This document shows positions 11,110 through 20,329 of a stretch of DNA of 64,000 bases, piece after piece. The notes beneath the pieces were generated by a model, which was not told where the DNA came from, did not search any database, and saw only the letters and a program-made list of their open reading frames with translations. The stretch is from Nothopassalora personata. Taxonomy: Eukaryota > Ascomycota > Dothideomycetes > Mycosphaerellales > Mycosphaerellaceae. The DNA lies in NCBI GenBank assembly GCA_033816765.1, contig CM066287.1, positions 2,480,001 to 2,544,000 on the forward strand. The letters are read 5' to 3'. Position 1 is the stretch's first letter. Every line of letters begins with the position of its first letter. Both the position numbers and the translations under genes were made by a program.

Positions 11110-11863
11110 AGCGTAGTTCTTCTGTTGTCGATGATATATCGTCGATGTCACGTTGTTCACGTGCGATTGTTTTGATAGCCTTGTTGGTCTCCTAGCGATA
11201 ATTTATACTGACCCCAACGCCGCCGGCTCAATGGTTGTGCCGCCGTAGCACAAAGTGGAGTACACCTTTCTTGTCCGGCTTTAAGCCTATGAAGCGCGTA
11301 ATGCCGTGAGCCATTCTGCTTTGCCCTACATTAATACACTGGTACAGGCAGCAGGCGTACTTAAGAGAAGCTCTTTACGTCCAGGGGTGTGAGAACCCAA
11401 TCGAGTTTCGAATGACATATCATTTTGCCTAAACCGATTGGGAAAAGTGTGGTACTGTCATTTATGGTCGTCCCCGTTGTTGGGGTGAGAACATGCCATC
11501 CCAGCGGACCACGCGGATGATGCTTGTCAGAGTACCGCGCAGGATATCCTTACTGGCAAAGAGTTCGTCAAGGAAACGTTTTCTAGGATACCATGTGTTG
11601 GTCCGGACGCACGTCATCAGCATGCCAGCAGAAGAAGTGCGGAAGGGGCCGATCGCGTGCGACCAGGACATGCTTGTGTGCCGCCATTTCGATGTATATT
11701 TCTATCGTATCTACATGGTATGTATGACCGTTGTCCTTGTTGTGCGTCACAATCACGGCCTGTTGACAGGTCACTGCGGCCGTAGGGTAAATTACGCCGA
11801 CGAGCTTGAAATCAGCGTTGGCTACATGCCCTGCATGGTAACACGAAGGCATCGTGGTAGGCC
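11110..11863. other. Intergenic region
   Basis: Upstream of the SDR gene and downstream of the ZIP transporter gene, both on the minus strand. Open frames in it show no recognisable domain. Nothing else seen. Confidence 0.5.
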
Positions 11864-13197
11864 CTAAGCCCATTTCCCTAACATGGCCATGAGAAGCGCT
11901 CCAAGAACCATCCATCCGATGGCAGCAAGGACTGTTCGCATTGGCGCTTTCTGCATGTACGAGCTGAACATGAACTCGTGCGCCATAAGCTCAACGAGAC
12001 CTGTGTATATCAGGATACCCGCCGAAAGACTGTCGAAGATACCATTCGCGATCAGCGCTGTCTGGCCTTCTGGATCGAAGCTTTTGCGGACACCAAGGCC
12101 AACTGCAATGGCAATGGGTGTTGACAGAGCATAGCCGAGACCCATGATGTAGGGCGTCCATCGCTTTGCAGGTGGCCATTGTATTGTTCCAAGACGAGAG
12201 CCCAATGCTAATCCTTCAAATGTCTGATGACTGTTGTTGTGAGAGGATTGTTAGCCATACCCGAACCCTTGATGGAAATGCCACAGCTACTGATGCTGAG
12301 CAGGGTATGAGGCGAAGGCATGTCTTAGATGGATGATGCTTTCTGCTCTTTAGACTTACAATACGAGGACGATATACAGAGTGATAAGTTCTGACCCTGC
12401 CACCGCCAAGGTGAGACCGATGAAGATCGAATGGAACACAAGACCTGCCGACTTTTAGTTTCAACGGCTTTCAGATCGTGGCTGTTTTAGAAGACATACC
12501 AAATTCCAAGATGAACAGTGCAGTCATCTGGGCAGCATACGAGTCCGGTTCGAAGGTCCTGTTGTGCTGGCGTGCATGCGAGAGATGGTCATCACCTGGA
12601 ACCATCGGACCGGCTGGGCATTGATCAGTGCCTGCTACAGAAGACTCTGGGCTTCCCGAGAGCGCTGTCTTGCTTGGATTGTCCCGGTACTTCTGTGCCT
12701 GCTGCTTCGATACCATTGGGCTCGCCAGATCCGCTTCGAGAGGTCTGCCATGCTCTGCATCGTGACCGAGGCCGTGCTCATGGCTATGGCTGTGGCCGAA
12801 CTTGGCAAAGCGCATAACCATAACCTCAACGATGAAGAGGCAGAAGATGGACATCAGACAGATGCCCTCGACCCAGTCATACTCAGTGATCGGCCCTGTC
12901 AGACATTCGTTCGTAAGAGCTTCGTGCGCTGGTGCAAGCAGCTGTTGGCAATTAGTTCGTGTTTCGACATGTACAACTTGGCTCACATACATGTATGAAA
13001 GCCGTTGCGACGATAACACCAGATCCGAAGTACTTGGCCACGAAAAATGTCCACTCCGGGATATGGACACCCTTGCTATTGGCAGCGCATACTGGAAAGA
13101 GCGCGCCAAGAGCGGATCCGACAAAGATCACGAAGATTGAGCTTATCCGCAGCCCAATTCGGCCGTCGAAGCCGTTGCCGGTCGCGCAATCTGCCAT
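11864..13197 (-). CDS. ZIP-family zinc transporter (Zrt1/Zrt2-like)
   Basis: Plasma-membrane zinc importer of the ZIP family. Exons on the minus strand are 13197-12991, 12941-12500, 12444-12360 and 12230-11864, giving 366 aa. The N-terminus (ATGNGFDGRIGLRISSIF) and first membrane helices match fungal Zrt proteins. A cytosolic loop carries the histidine-rich HSHSHEHGLGHDAEHG (about residues 130-145). The metal-path helices contain LVFHSIFIGLTLAVAG and HQTFEGLALGSRLG, with the conserved H-S/H-E pairs. The C-terminal helices end in LLMAMLGKWA. The longest intron (12359-12231) interrupts between the two metal helices. Low-zinc induction through a Zap1-like factor is expected for the family, but I did not identify its site. 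Confidence 0.94.
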
Positions 13198-13806
13198 CGT
13201 GTAATGTTTTCGTGCTGTTGGCGCGTATGATTGAACTTTCTATGGGAGATCTTGAAGAACGACACGTGCGGAAGAGGCGAGAAAATGGAAGTGACCCACT
13301 TCGGATTGCAACCTTGATGGCCACCACAATGATCCAGCGCATATCACCAAAGAGGGCGCATCAGTCGCGTGATACAGTGGTAGGCTGGCGCATTGTAGAG
13401 TCAGCAGTGTCATCGTTCTCCGACATCTAGATTGTTGGGGACATGTTTCATCAATGCCATGGAGAGGCCTTGCTTTCGCTAATGATCCATGCGGGCCCGC
13501 TCATGCAGGTCATACTACTGTTGCGCAATCACTGTGCCCATTCATGCATGGCACGGCTTGAATGCTGATGCTTGACATTGCTTCACATTGTTCGAATGCG
13601 ATCGCATAACGTAGAGCAGGTATCAATGCACTACCGCATCTGCCGTGTGTGACCTGAACGGTCGACTCGCAGGAGGAACGTCTTATCAGCTCTAGTAAAG
13701 GCCTGACCACGGCTTGCCGCATTGTACTTTGTGACGCGACAGTGGAACTCCACCAGCGCCATGATCTGTGCAGCTGATTTCGCTGGTTCCCTGCGAGGGA
13801 TGCGTT
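13198..13806. other. Intergenic region
   Basis: Between the ZIP transporter start and the 3' end of the CX9C gene, both minus strand. It presumably holds the transporter promoter. No gene or repeat recognised. Confidence 0.5.
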
Positions 13807-14865
13807 TCACTTATCCCAACCCCATAACCTCTTGATGGTATCTCCAATCGTCTCTTTGCCTCTTTCTCGGCGTTCAGCTCGATGCACACGCTCTTCTTCG
13901 AGTCTTTCGTTGATCTGCTCAGCATACTCGAGCTGCGCTCTAGCTTCTGCCGCAATAAGTTGTAGCTCGAGCTCTTTCTGCTCCTTAGACAGCCCTTGAA
14001 TCCTCTTCTTGATCTCTTCCTGCTTTTCTGGTGGGTATGAGCTGAGGTTCCCCGACATCCCAAGATCCAGTGCCTTCTGCCTTGCTCGCGCCCATGCACT
14101 ATCCTGACCTAACGCTTTGGTGGTCGCCTCCGCTTGTATGAGAGGTGGGAGTTCCGGAGCTTCAAGGCCCTGCTTTTCCGCCTCCCTTGCGACTCGTTCC
14201 CGTTCTAGCATCTCATGATACAGCTTGTCCGCGTGCATCTGTATGCGCTCCTCTTCTTCTGCGGAGCGTTGTTGCGCTAGGTAGCCCAATGCTCTCAGAA
14301 AACGAGCTTGCATGGTGTAGCATCGATTGAAAGCTCTGTTCTCCTCCCGACACATCGTCATCCTCTTCGCCCAGGAGCCGTTCGAGAAGCATTCCTTTTC
14401 TGCGATCTGGAAGTCAACGCAGTTCTCCACCGCCGCCCGTCCAATTTCTGCTTTGCGATGGTTGTATGCTTCAACCACATCTGCCAGCCGGTCCTGATCC
14501 GACCGTGCGGCCGCTTCAATCTCTGACTGGGGCCGATAGTTCTTCCACAAATGTGCATATCGACCATCCGGAAATAGCGATTCCGCAGGGACTGCAGGGC
14601 GGTCCTCTTGTGATTGTGACGTGCTTTGAGCCTGCTCAGCTCCCAAGGTGTTTATGCCCAGTTGCGATCGATAGGTATTCGGTGCCGCATCTGCGGACGG
14701 CGGTGGCGATGCTCTAGATTGCGCGGTTGAAGACGATTCTCGTCTTTTGACATCTTCGTACTTCAGCGGTGATTCCCTGTCCAGAAACTCGCGCAAAGCA
14801 GGATCGAGCTTCTTATAGGGGTCATTGAGCGGATCGTTCGGTTTCGAGTCCCAGAACCAGCCCAT
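13807..14865 (-). CDS. Twin CX9C (CHCH) protein with coiled-coil tail
   Basis: Single exon, 352 aa from the ATG at 14865 (MGWFWDSKPNDPLND). The frame extends to 14970, but that part would overlap the divergent neighbour's leader. The core is a twin CX9C motif: C-VDFQIAEKE-C, then C-REENRAFNR-C, at about residues 155-190. This is the Cmc1-like helix-hairpin found in Mia40 substrates of the mitochondrial intermembrane space. The remaining C-terminal half is charged and helical (EEERIQMHADKLYHEMLERE and AEARAQLEYAEQINERLEEE), much longer than in small CHCH proteins. The exact orthologue is not recognised. Mitochondrial location is inferred from the motif, as no cleavable presequence is evident. 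Confidence 0.85.
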   Translation of the reverse strand: MGWFWDSKPNDPLNDPYKKLDPALREFLDRESPLKYEDVKRRESSSTAQSRASPPPSADAAPNTYRSQLGINTLGAEQAQSTSQSQEDRPAVPAESLFPDGRYAHLWKNYRPQSEIEAAARSDQDRLADVVEAYNHRKAEIGRAAVENCVDFQIAEKECFSNGSWAKRMTMCREENRAFNRCYTMQARFLRALGYLAQQRSAEEEERIQMHADKLYHEMLERERVAREAEKQGLEAPELPPLIQAEATTKALGQDSAWARARQKALDLGMSGNLSSYPPEKQEEIKKRIQGLSKEQKELELQLIAAEARAQLEYAEQINERLEEERVHRAERRERGKETIGDTIKRLWGWDK

Positions 14866-15055
14866 CTTGAACTCGGTGACGAGGTTACAGGAGATGCTCT
14901 CGATCGAGGGAAGCTCACGACTTCCACACGCACGGAGTGAAGGCCGACGCGGAGCCGATTGGCTTGACAAGCGATATCTCGATGAGGCAGTGAACTCACA
15001 ACATCAGAACAAACACGTGTCATTCCCACGCATCACAGCACAGCATGCTAGCAGT

Positions 15056-17116
15056 ATGTCTCAAGGGTCGCCGTTCAAGCAGGACAGGATAGAGAAACAT
15101 CTAGCTCGCCAGCGAGGAGCCGGTGTGCGTAATCTCGCGACCAGCTTTGGCTTCTCATTTGGATTCCAGCCATCTACTACCGAGCAGCAGGATATCGAGG
15201 AACGACCAGCCAAGCGAAGGAAATCAGCACACTCACATCTGACCAAGACTGAAGATACACCTACCGCTCAACCTGAGCATTGTTCAGAGACTAAGGAGCA
15301 TCAACCCGCTCGGCGGAAAGCAGCCAAGCGGAAGCAGCGACGACGGTTTGAGGTGGCCTCCGATGATGACCAGAGGCCAGAAAGAGTAGTCTCAAGAAAT
15401 CCAGCGGACCAGAACGATACCTTCCTTGTGCTCAAAGACCCAGCTGCGAAGCGAGGCCGTCCTAAGAAGGGTCAAGCAACAACTCGAGCTACGGCTGTTG
15501 AGGAGAGGGCAGCGGAAGTGCACGAGAACCATTCACCAACAGTGAGCAAGAGAGGCCGACCAAGGAAGATTGAGTCGAAGACCGACCAAGTCGAGCTAGC
15601 TAGCTCAATGGGACGTGAAGATGCTACGACACGGCCTACCATGTCTATGAGGAACAGAGGTAGACCTCAAAACACTCTGGTGGCGGAAAAAGCAGAGGTG
15701 GTTACCAACAGACCAGACTCCAGTAAGCCGACGGTGTCAGAAAGTAGAGCTATTGCAATTCCGTCGCATCAACACATGGACGGAGCGACGGGATCATTCG
15801 AGACACCGACTGCTGAAGAGCCATCTAAGCCTTTGGTTAAGAAGAGAGGCAGACCACGGAAAGCAAGAACAGAGGCGACCATTGATGCAATGAAGGAATT
15901 ATCGAAACCCAGGCTGGCATGCCAGACCCATCAGGAGCCAGAACATGTTGCTGCAGATTCAAGTCGCCGGCCTCGCAGACAGGCAGCTGCCACTGCTATG
16001 AGTAAGGTATCTGAAGGCTTCATCGAGGAGGAAGCACCCATCGACAAGAAACGAAGAGATCCTGATCTAGAACCCGTGTCCAGGCGAGGTCGAAAGAAGA
16101 TTCTGCCCTCCGCAACATTGAGTGATGCTTCAGGCTCGAACAAACAGATCGACACTGTTGTGATCGAAAGCATGGAAGATAATGGCCATGTGGCATCCAC
16201 TACATCTGAGGACGCTGTGGTCATCTCTTCTCGTGAGCTGCCTCCACAGCCACCGATTCTGGCTGGGACGAAGACGATAGCGACCAACCGGACTAATTCT
16301 CGACCAATCGTCCTTGCGGATTCTGTGAGTAACAAGACAGAAGAGTTGCCAGACGCTATTCCGTGGCGAAGTCATCGCGTTACCAAGCGTACTCCACTGT
16401 CGACGACACAGACCAGCATTGCCATGCCTACGCCTTCGCCGGAGAAGCCCACTGAAGGTAACAAAGTGGCATCTCGAGGACAGCAGAAAATATCTGTGCA
16501 TGTGGGACGCAGGCTCAAGACAAGGGCCGTGGTTCGAGACGCCCAAGACGCCCAAGACGCTGTTCCAGTGCGCGCTGCAAGCAAGGCACGGGTTGTGAAG
16601 CAGGTTGACCATACCATCGAGAAACACTCTGAGCGTGACGACAGTCTGCGGCCAAAGCCTGATTGCTATCCGGAGGCTCTCGCTTCAGGCTTGAGAAGTG
16701 CGACAGAGCATGCTGTACCTGAACAGGATGTGATTATTGCCGACGAGCAACCAAGTGTTCGTGCGAGAGCAAAGCCTGCGACGATTGCGGATGTAGCACC
16801 GGTCACGGCTGTGGCAACCATCGGCCAGCGCGAGGCACGAAAGGAGGATCGACCCGCCACGAGCGCCGTGGCATCTTCAGGGAACCCTGACAAGCGACCT
16901 CAGCCTCGAAACATCAAGGCTTCAACGGTAGACACTCATAAGGGCGACTGGCTGTCTGAAAACACGAATGTCCGACGATCGCCGGGGGCCAAGAAGAAGA
17001 GAACGCTGTCAAAGCGTCGAGTAGACAAGGTGAAGAACAGCGATATGACCGAGATGGACTTAGATGACCTTCTCTCGAACATCGCATCATTCGTCCCAAA
17101 GAGCATGAGGGTGTGA
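15056..17116 (+). CDS. Multi-AT-hook, disordered DNA-binding protein
   Basis: Single exon, 686 aa from the ATG at 15056 (MSQGSPFKQDRIEKHLARQ). An upstream in-frame ATG at 14825 would lie inside the divergent CX9C gene and is not used. At least four AT-hook cores are spread through the first half: KRGRPKK, KRGRPRK, NRGRPQN and a second KRGRPRK, plus a degenerate RRGRKK. The rest is low-complexity and basic. The C-terminus is distinct: KKKRTLSKRR, then a short acidic amphipathic segment MTEMDLDDLLSNIASFVP, which looks like a conserved docking helix. A small DNA repeat at about 16540-16562 encodes DAQDAQDA. The function is probably chromatin-related; the family is not recognised. Confidence 0.8.
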   Translation: MSQGSPFKQDRIEKHLARQRGAGVRNLATSFGFSFGFQPSTTEQQDIEERPAKRRKSAHSHLTKTEDTPTAQPEHCSETKEHQPARRKAAKRKQRRRFEVASDDDQRPERVVSRNPADQNDTFLVLKDPAAKRGRPKKGQATTRATAVEERAAEVHENHSPTVSKRGRPRKIESKTDQVELASSMGREDATTRPTMSMRNRGRPQNTLVAEKAEVVTNRPDSSKPTVSESRAIAIPSHQHMDGATGSFETPTAEEPSKPLVKKRGRPRKARTEATIDAMKELSKPRLACQTHQEPEHVAADSSRRPRRQAAATAMSKVSEGFIEEEAPIDKKRRDPDLEPVSRRGRKKILPSATLSDASGSNKQIDTVVIESMEDNGHVASTTSEDAVVISSRELPPQPPILAGTKTIATNRTNSRPIVLADSVSNKTEELPDAIPWRSHRVTKRTPLSTTQTSIAMPTPSPEKPTEGNKVASRGQQKISVHVGRRLKTRAVVRDAQDAQDAVPVRAASKARVVKQVDHTIEKHSERDDSLRPKPDCYPEALASGLRSATEHAVPEQDVIIADEQPSVRARAKPATIADVAPVTAVATIGQREARKEDRPATSAVASSGNPDKRPQPRNIKASTVDTHKGDWLSENTNVRRSPGAKKKRTLSKRRVDKVKNSDMTEMDLDDLLSNIASFVPKSMRV

Positions 17117-18673
17117 GATCGGTCAGATGTGCAAGTAGCAACGAGAGCCGTCGTCAGAGTCGGCTGCTGCTTTAACGCTTCGAATGTCAGTCGTGGTCAA
17201 AGTAGACGTGGCAACGCGCCTTTCACCTCACGCATATTCCTAACCTTTAGTCCCAGCAACCGCGTTCGTGGTCGAGCGTCCTACATTCTGCGGCCGTGAA
17301 GTCCTTTCATCCTCATCGCAAAACCCGAGTGCCGTAGATGCAAGCCTTCGACAGGGAACAGGGCTGCCAAGCAAGTCATGACAGGGCGGCATTGATGACG
17401 CTTCTCGAAACGCAGAATGAACTTGGCAGACACCGGTAGTTGTACGGACCATTACGAAGTGGGGGCATGCGCTTCAGCCTTCAGCTGTTGTTATCATTCG
17501 AAGCAGGAGACCCGACGGGTGCAAACGTGATGGCTTTTCGCGGCGCGGAGCATTTTAGGCTACTTCAACGATCTTCCGAGAATGAGGTTCTCGCCGATGC
17601 ATGGGAAATGCCCGTAAGTTCAGGCCCGGGGTATTTAGGTTTTGGCGCTAGTCAGGATCATCTTGCTTCCGTCACGCAAAAAGACGATGATCAGCCGAGT
17701 CTAGGTCAACCCTGTTAAATCTGCGTTGTAGACCAGACCGACGATCGCATGTCTCGTGATGTGATTACCAGGTCAACAAATTTCGTATCATGAGCTTGCA
17801 AGCAACCGCCAGAGTCGATCTCAGCACTGAACGGGTGTATTAATAGTGATATTGACGGTGCGGTACATCGGTCGCTAATAACATCCCTGAGTGGATACAG
17901 AGCAAGCTCTCCGTCGCCATTATCTTTCAAGCCTGGCATGGCCTTGTGGTGACTGACTGCTAATGCCAACAATCTTCATCCACCATAGACTTTGCTGTGG
18001 GGGTTACGCTTTTGGGTCCCCGCACCTACGGAATTCTCAGAAGTTCCACCAGCACAGTGGCATCTCCGGATCTGTCGCGATAGATGCATGAGCATGACCA
18101 GACGCGCGCCGCGCCGCGCCGCTCGTATCTGCTCAACATCGAAACGGCGAAGACCTGCACAACCGGTGAGCTCAGACTGTCGCCGAATAGCGGTTCCGAA
18201 CTATGGAGGTTGGAACGGTAGGTATCTGCATCGTGCATATAGGAAAATGTAGCCGAAAGGCTCGAACGAAGAAGCGTTGGCATTTCAGGCAGAATGTTGC
18301 TGCAAGCGAAGACGGCTGCGTGTTGAGTCTGATCGGGGATTGTGGTACGGTATGGGTACTAATGGCACATATATTGATCGTGAGATCTACAGTCTACATA
18401 AAAAAAACGCCGTTATAGAGAAATGCCAGATGTCGGGGTATCTCAGCGCGTAGAATGATGAATACAAGTCCAATCTTTTGCGCCATGCCTCGCTGGAAAG
18501 GGTATCAGTGCGAAGTTCAACATGTACAGATAGTGCAGGTTTGTCTCTCGGCTCGAGGCAGTGGTGCAGCAGCCGCTTTGCTTCGTCTTCGCCCCGACGT
18601 TGATCCATCCTCCTGAATACTAACAAAATCCCCTGATTTCCCCCCTGCCCAATGGCCTCAAGTTGTATGATGA
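17117..18673. other. Long intergenic region between convergent genes
   Basis: About 1.6 kb between the 3' ends of the AT-hook gene and the bZIP gene. Small open frames show no known domain, and no tRNA or repeat pair was found by eye. It is unusually long for a convergent spacer here and may hold 3' UTRs or an unrecognised gene. Confidence 0.4.
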
Positions 18674-20329
18674 TCATCGACTTTCCCGATGCTGTCCAGG
18701 TGGTCCAGGCGGCCCTGGTCTTCGCTGCTCATAGGGGTTCCACGGTCCCGTTTGTGGTGCAGGCTGAACGAGTGGCCCAGGTGGTGGCGGCGGTGGAGGC
18801 AGCGTGTTGCGGCTAGCCGGCGCTGGCAGTAGGTTGCTGGGCTGCTGCATAGAAGGCGGCTGGGGTTGTTGAGCCAAAGGCTGCCCATAGCTCTGTGGTG
18901 GATAGCTTTGCTGATAAGGCTGTCCAGGTGCCTGATTCTGCGCTTGCGGGGGAGGCAGTGAAACAGTCGAAGTCCGGCGGCGTACATTACGGCCATCGTC
19001 TGGACTCCGACCTCCTTGTTCGTGTGCAGGGACATATCCAGTACTTCCTGATGTACTGTAGCCTGCCAACGAGGAGCTTCTTCGATGGCGCGGAGAAGGA
19101 GGTCGTGGGAAGTGGCAATCACCACCGGGCGATTGCAGTACAACACCTGCCAAATAATCTCTCTCACGCTTGTAGAATTCTGCATCTTCAGCCGTCTCCT
19201 TCATTTGCTGTTCAAGCCTCGAGATCATTGTCGAAGCCTCCTTCTCTTTCTCCTTGCGCCTCTGTCTAAATCGAGCACTTGCACCAGCGTTGCGTCTTCT
19301 CTTCTCGTCCGCTACTCGCGAGGCCGCTTGCACATCCACTGGAAGCTGGACTGTGCCCGAAGTGGTCTCCAGTGTCATCATTTGATACACGTTCTGCCCT
19401 CCGGAAGAAGATATTGGAACTCCAACTGGTCGCTGTCGCTCGTACCCGCGTGAGCTCGACGACTCTTGATTAGCAGAGTAGGCGGCAGATAATGTCGGCA
19501 TAGAGGTAGACGCTGAGAGCGCGTTGGGAGATCCCGGACCTGGCTGACTGTGGCCGGAGTAGGACGAAATCGGGCTGGTACTTTCGGAAACCGGTCCCTG
19601 GCCACGAGCTACGCTGATACTGGTCCGTTGAGATGTTGCCACTGGCGGTGTTGGTGCAGAGGGAGCATAACTCGTCCTTGCTACAGCGGGCGGTGTGGGT
19701 AGAGGCGGCACACCAGAGGTTCCTGGCTCAATTGCATATGCTCTGCTGCGAGGGGATGCCGTGAATGGCGCTTGTTGTGCGCTGTAGGTCGCAGAAGGAG
19801 GTGCATTCAGCTGGTTAAGACTTGCAGCACGGTGCAACGAGGGCGACCTAGGAGTCAAGATCTTGCGTGGAGCTCTGTCGCCGTAAGAACTTGCGAAGCC
19901 CATTGAGGTCGGAGTGGGCGTCCCTCTTGACGAGTGGGATGTAGGATCGCTCGTCGCCAGTGGAGGAAGTTTTGTAGACGTAGCACTGGGCGAGTCCAAA
20001 TGCGAGGCTTTCCGTCTTCGTGATTGAGAACTCTCATCGGACTCAGCTGGATTCAGCATAGAGGATAATCCAGCTGACCTAGAGGCTAGAGCGAATCTCC
20101 CACTCGTAGTACTGAGCGCCTCTGGTAACGGCGGCAGCTCCATTGGCCGGCCATTTCCTGTTGGTTGCCGATACGACGTCGACGATGGTGCACTGTTTGA
20201 CTGCGCGGGTGGGCGTGCTGCATATTGATCAAGCTGCGCAGGTGAGCTTTGATATCCAGGCTGGGACGCTTCGTTGCTACTTGTAATCAAACTGTCCCGA
20301 GGAGGGTGTTCATGAGACCGCTCTGACAT
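18674..20329 (-). CDS. bZIP transcription factor
   Basis: Single exon, 551 aa from the ATG at 20329 (MSERSHEHPPRDS). The frame stays open to 20674, but that part lacks a good start and looks like leader. The basic region DEKRRRNAGASARFRQRRKE lies near residues 335-360 and fits the N-x7-R bZIP signature. NAGASARFR resembles the NTAASARFR of Cys3/MetR and Atf4-like factors rather than AP-1. A short heptad zipper follows (ISRLEQQMKETAEDAEFYK). The N-terminus is S/P-rich and the C-terminus Q/P-rich, ending in a proline run. The target pathway is unknown; the Cys3/MetR likeness is suggestive only. Confidence 0.9.
   Translation of the reverse strand: MSERSHEHPPRDSLITSSNEASQPGYQSSPAQLDQYAARPPAQSNSAPSSTSYRQPTGNGRPMELPPLPEALSTTSGRFALASRSAGLSSMLNPAESDESSQSRRRKASHLDSPSATSTKLPPLATSDPTSHSSRGTPTPTSMGFASSYGDRAPRKILTPRSPSLHRAASLNQLNAPPSATYSAQQAPFTASPRSRAYAIEPGTSGVPPLPTPPAVARTSYAPSAPTPPVATSQRTSISVARGQGPVSESTSPISSYSGHSQPGPGSPNALSASTSMPTLSAAYSANQESSSSRGYERQRPVGVPISSSGGQNVYQMMTLETTSGTVQLPVDVQAASRVADEKRRRNAGASARFRQRRKEKEKEASTMISRLEQQMKETAEDAEFYKRERDYLAGVVLQSPGGDCHFPRPPSPRHRRSSSLAGYSTSGSTGYVPAHEQGGRSPDDGRNVRRRTSTVSLPPPQAQNQAPGQPYQQSYPPQSYGQPLAQQPQPPSMQQPSNLLPAPASRNTLPPPPPPPGPLVQPAPQTGPWNPYEQRRPGPPGPPGQHRESR

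Noticed and set aside
14825..15055. Upstream extension of the AT-hook frame to the ATG at 14825
   Set aside because: It would overlap the start of the divergent CX9C gene and adds no recognisable sequence.
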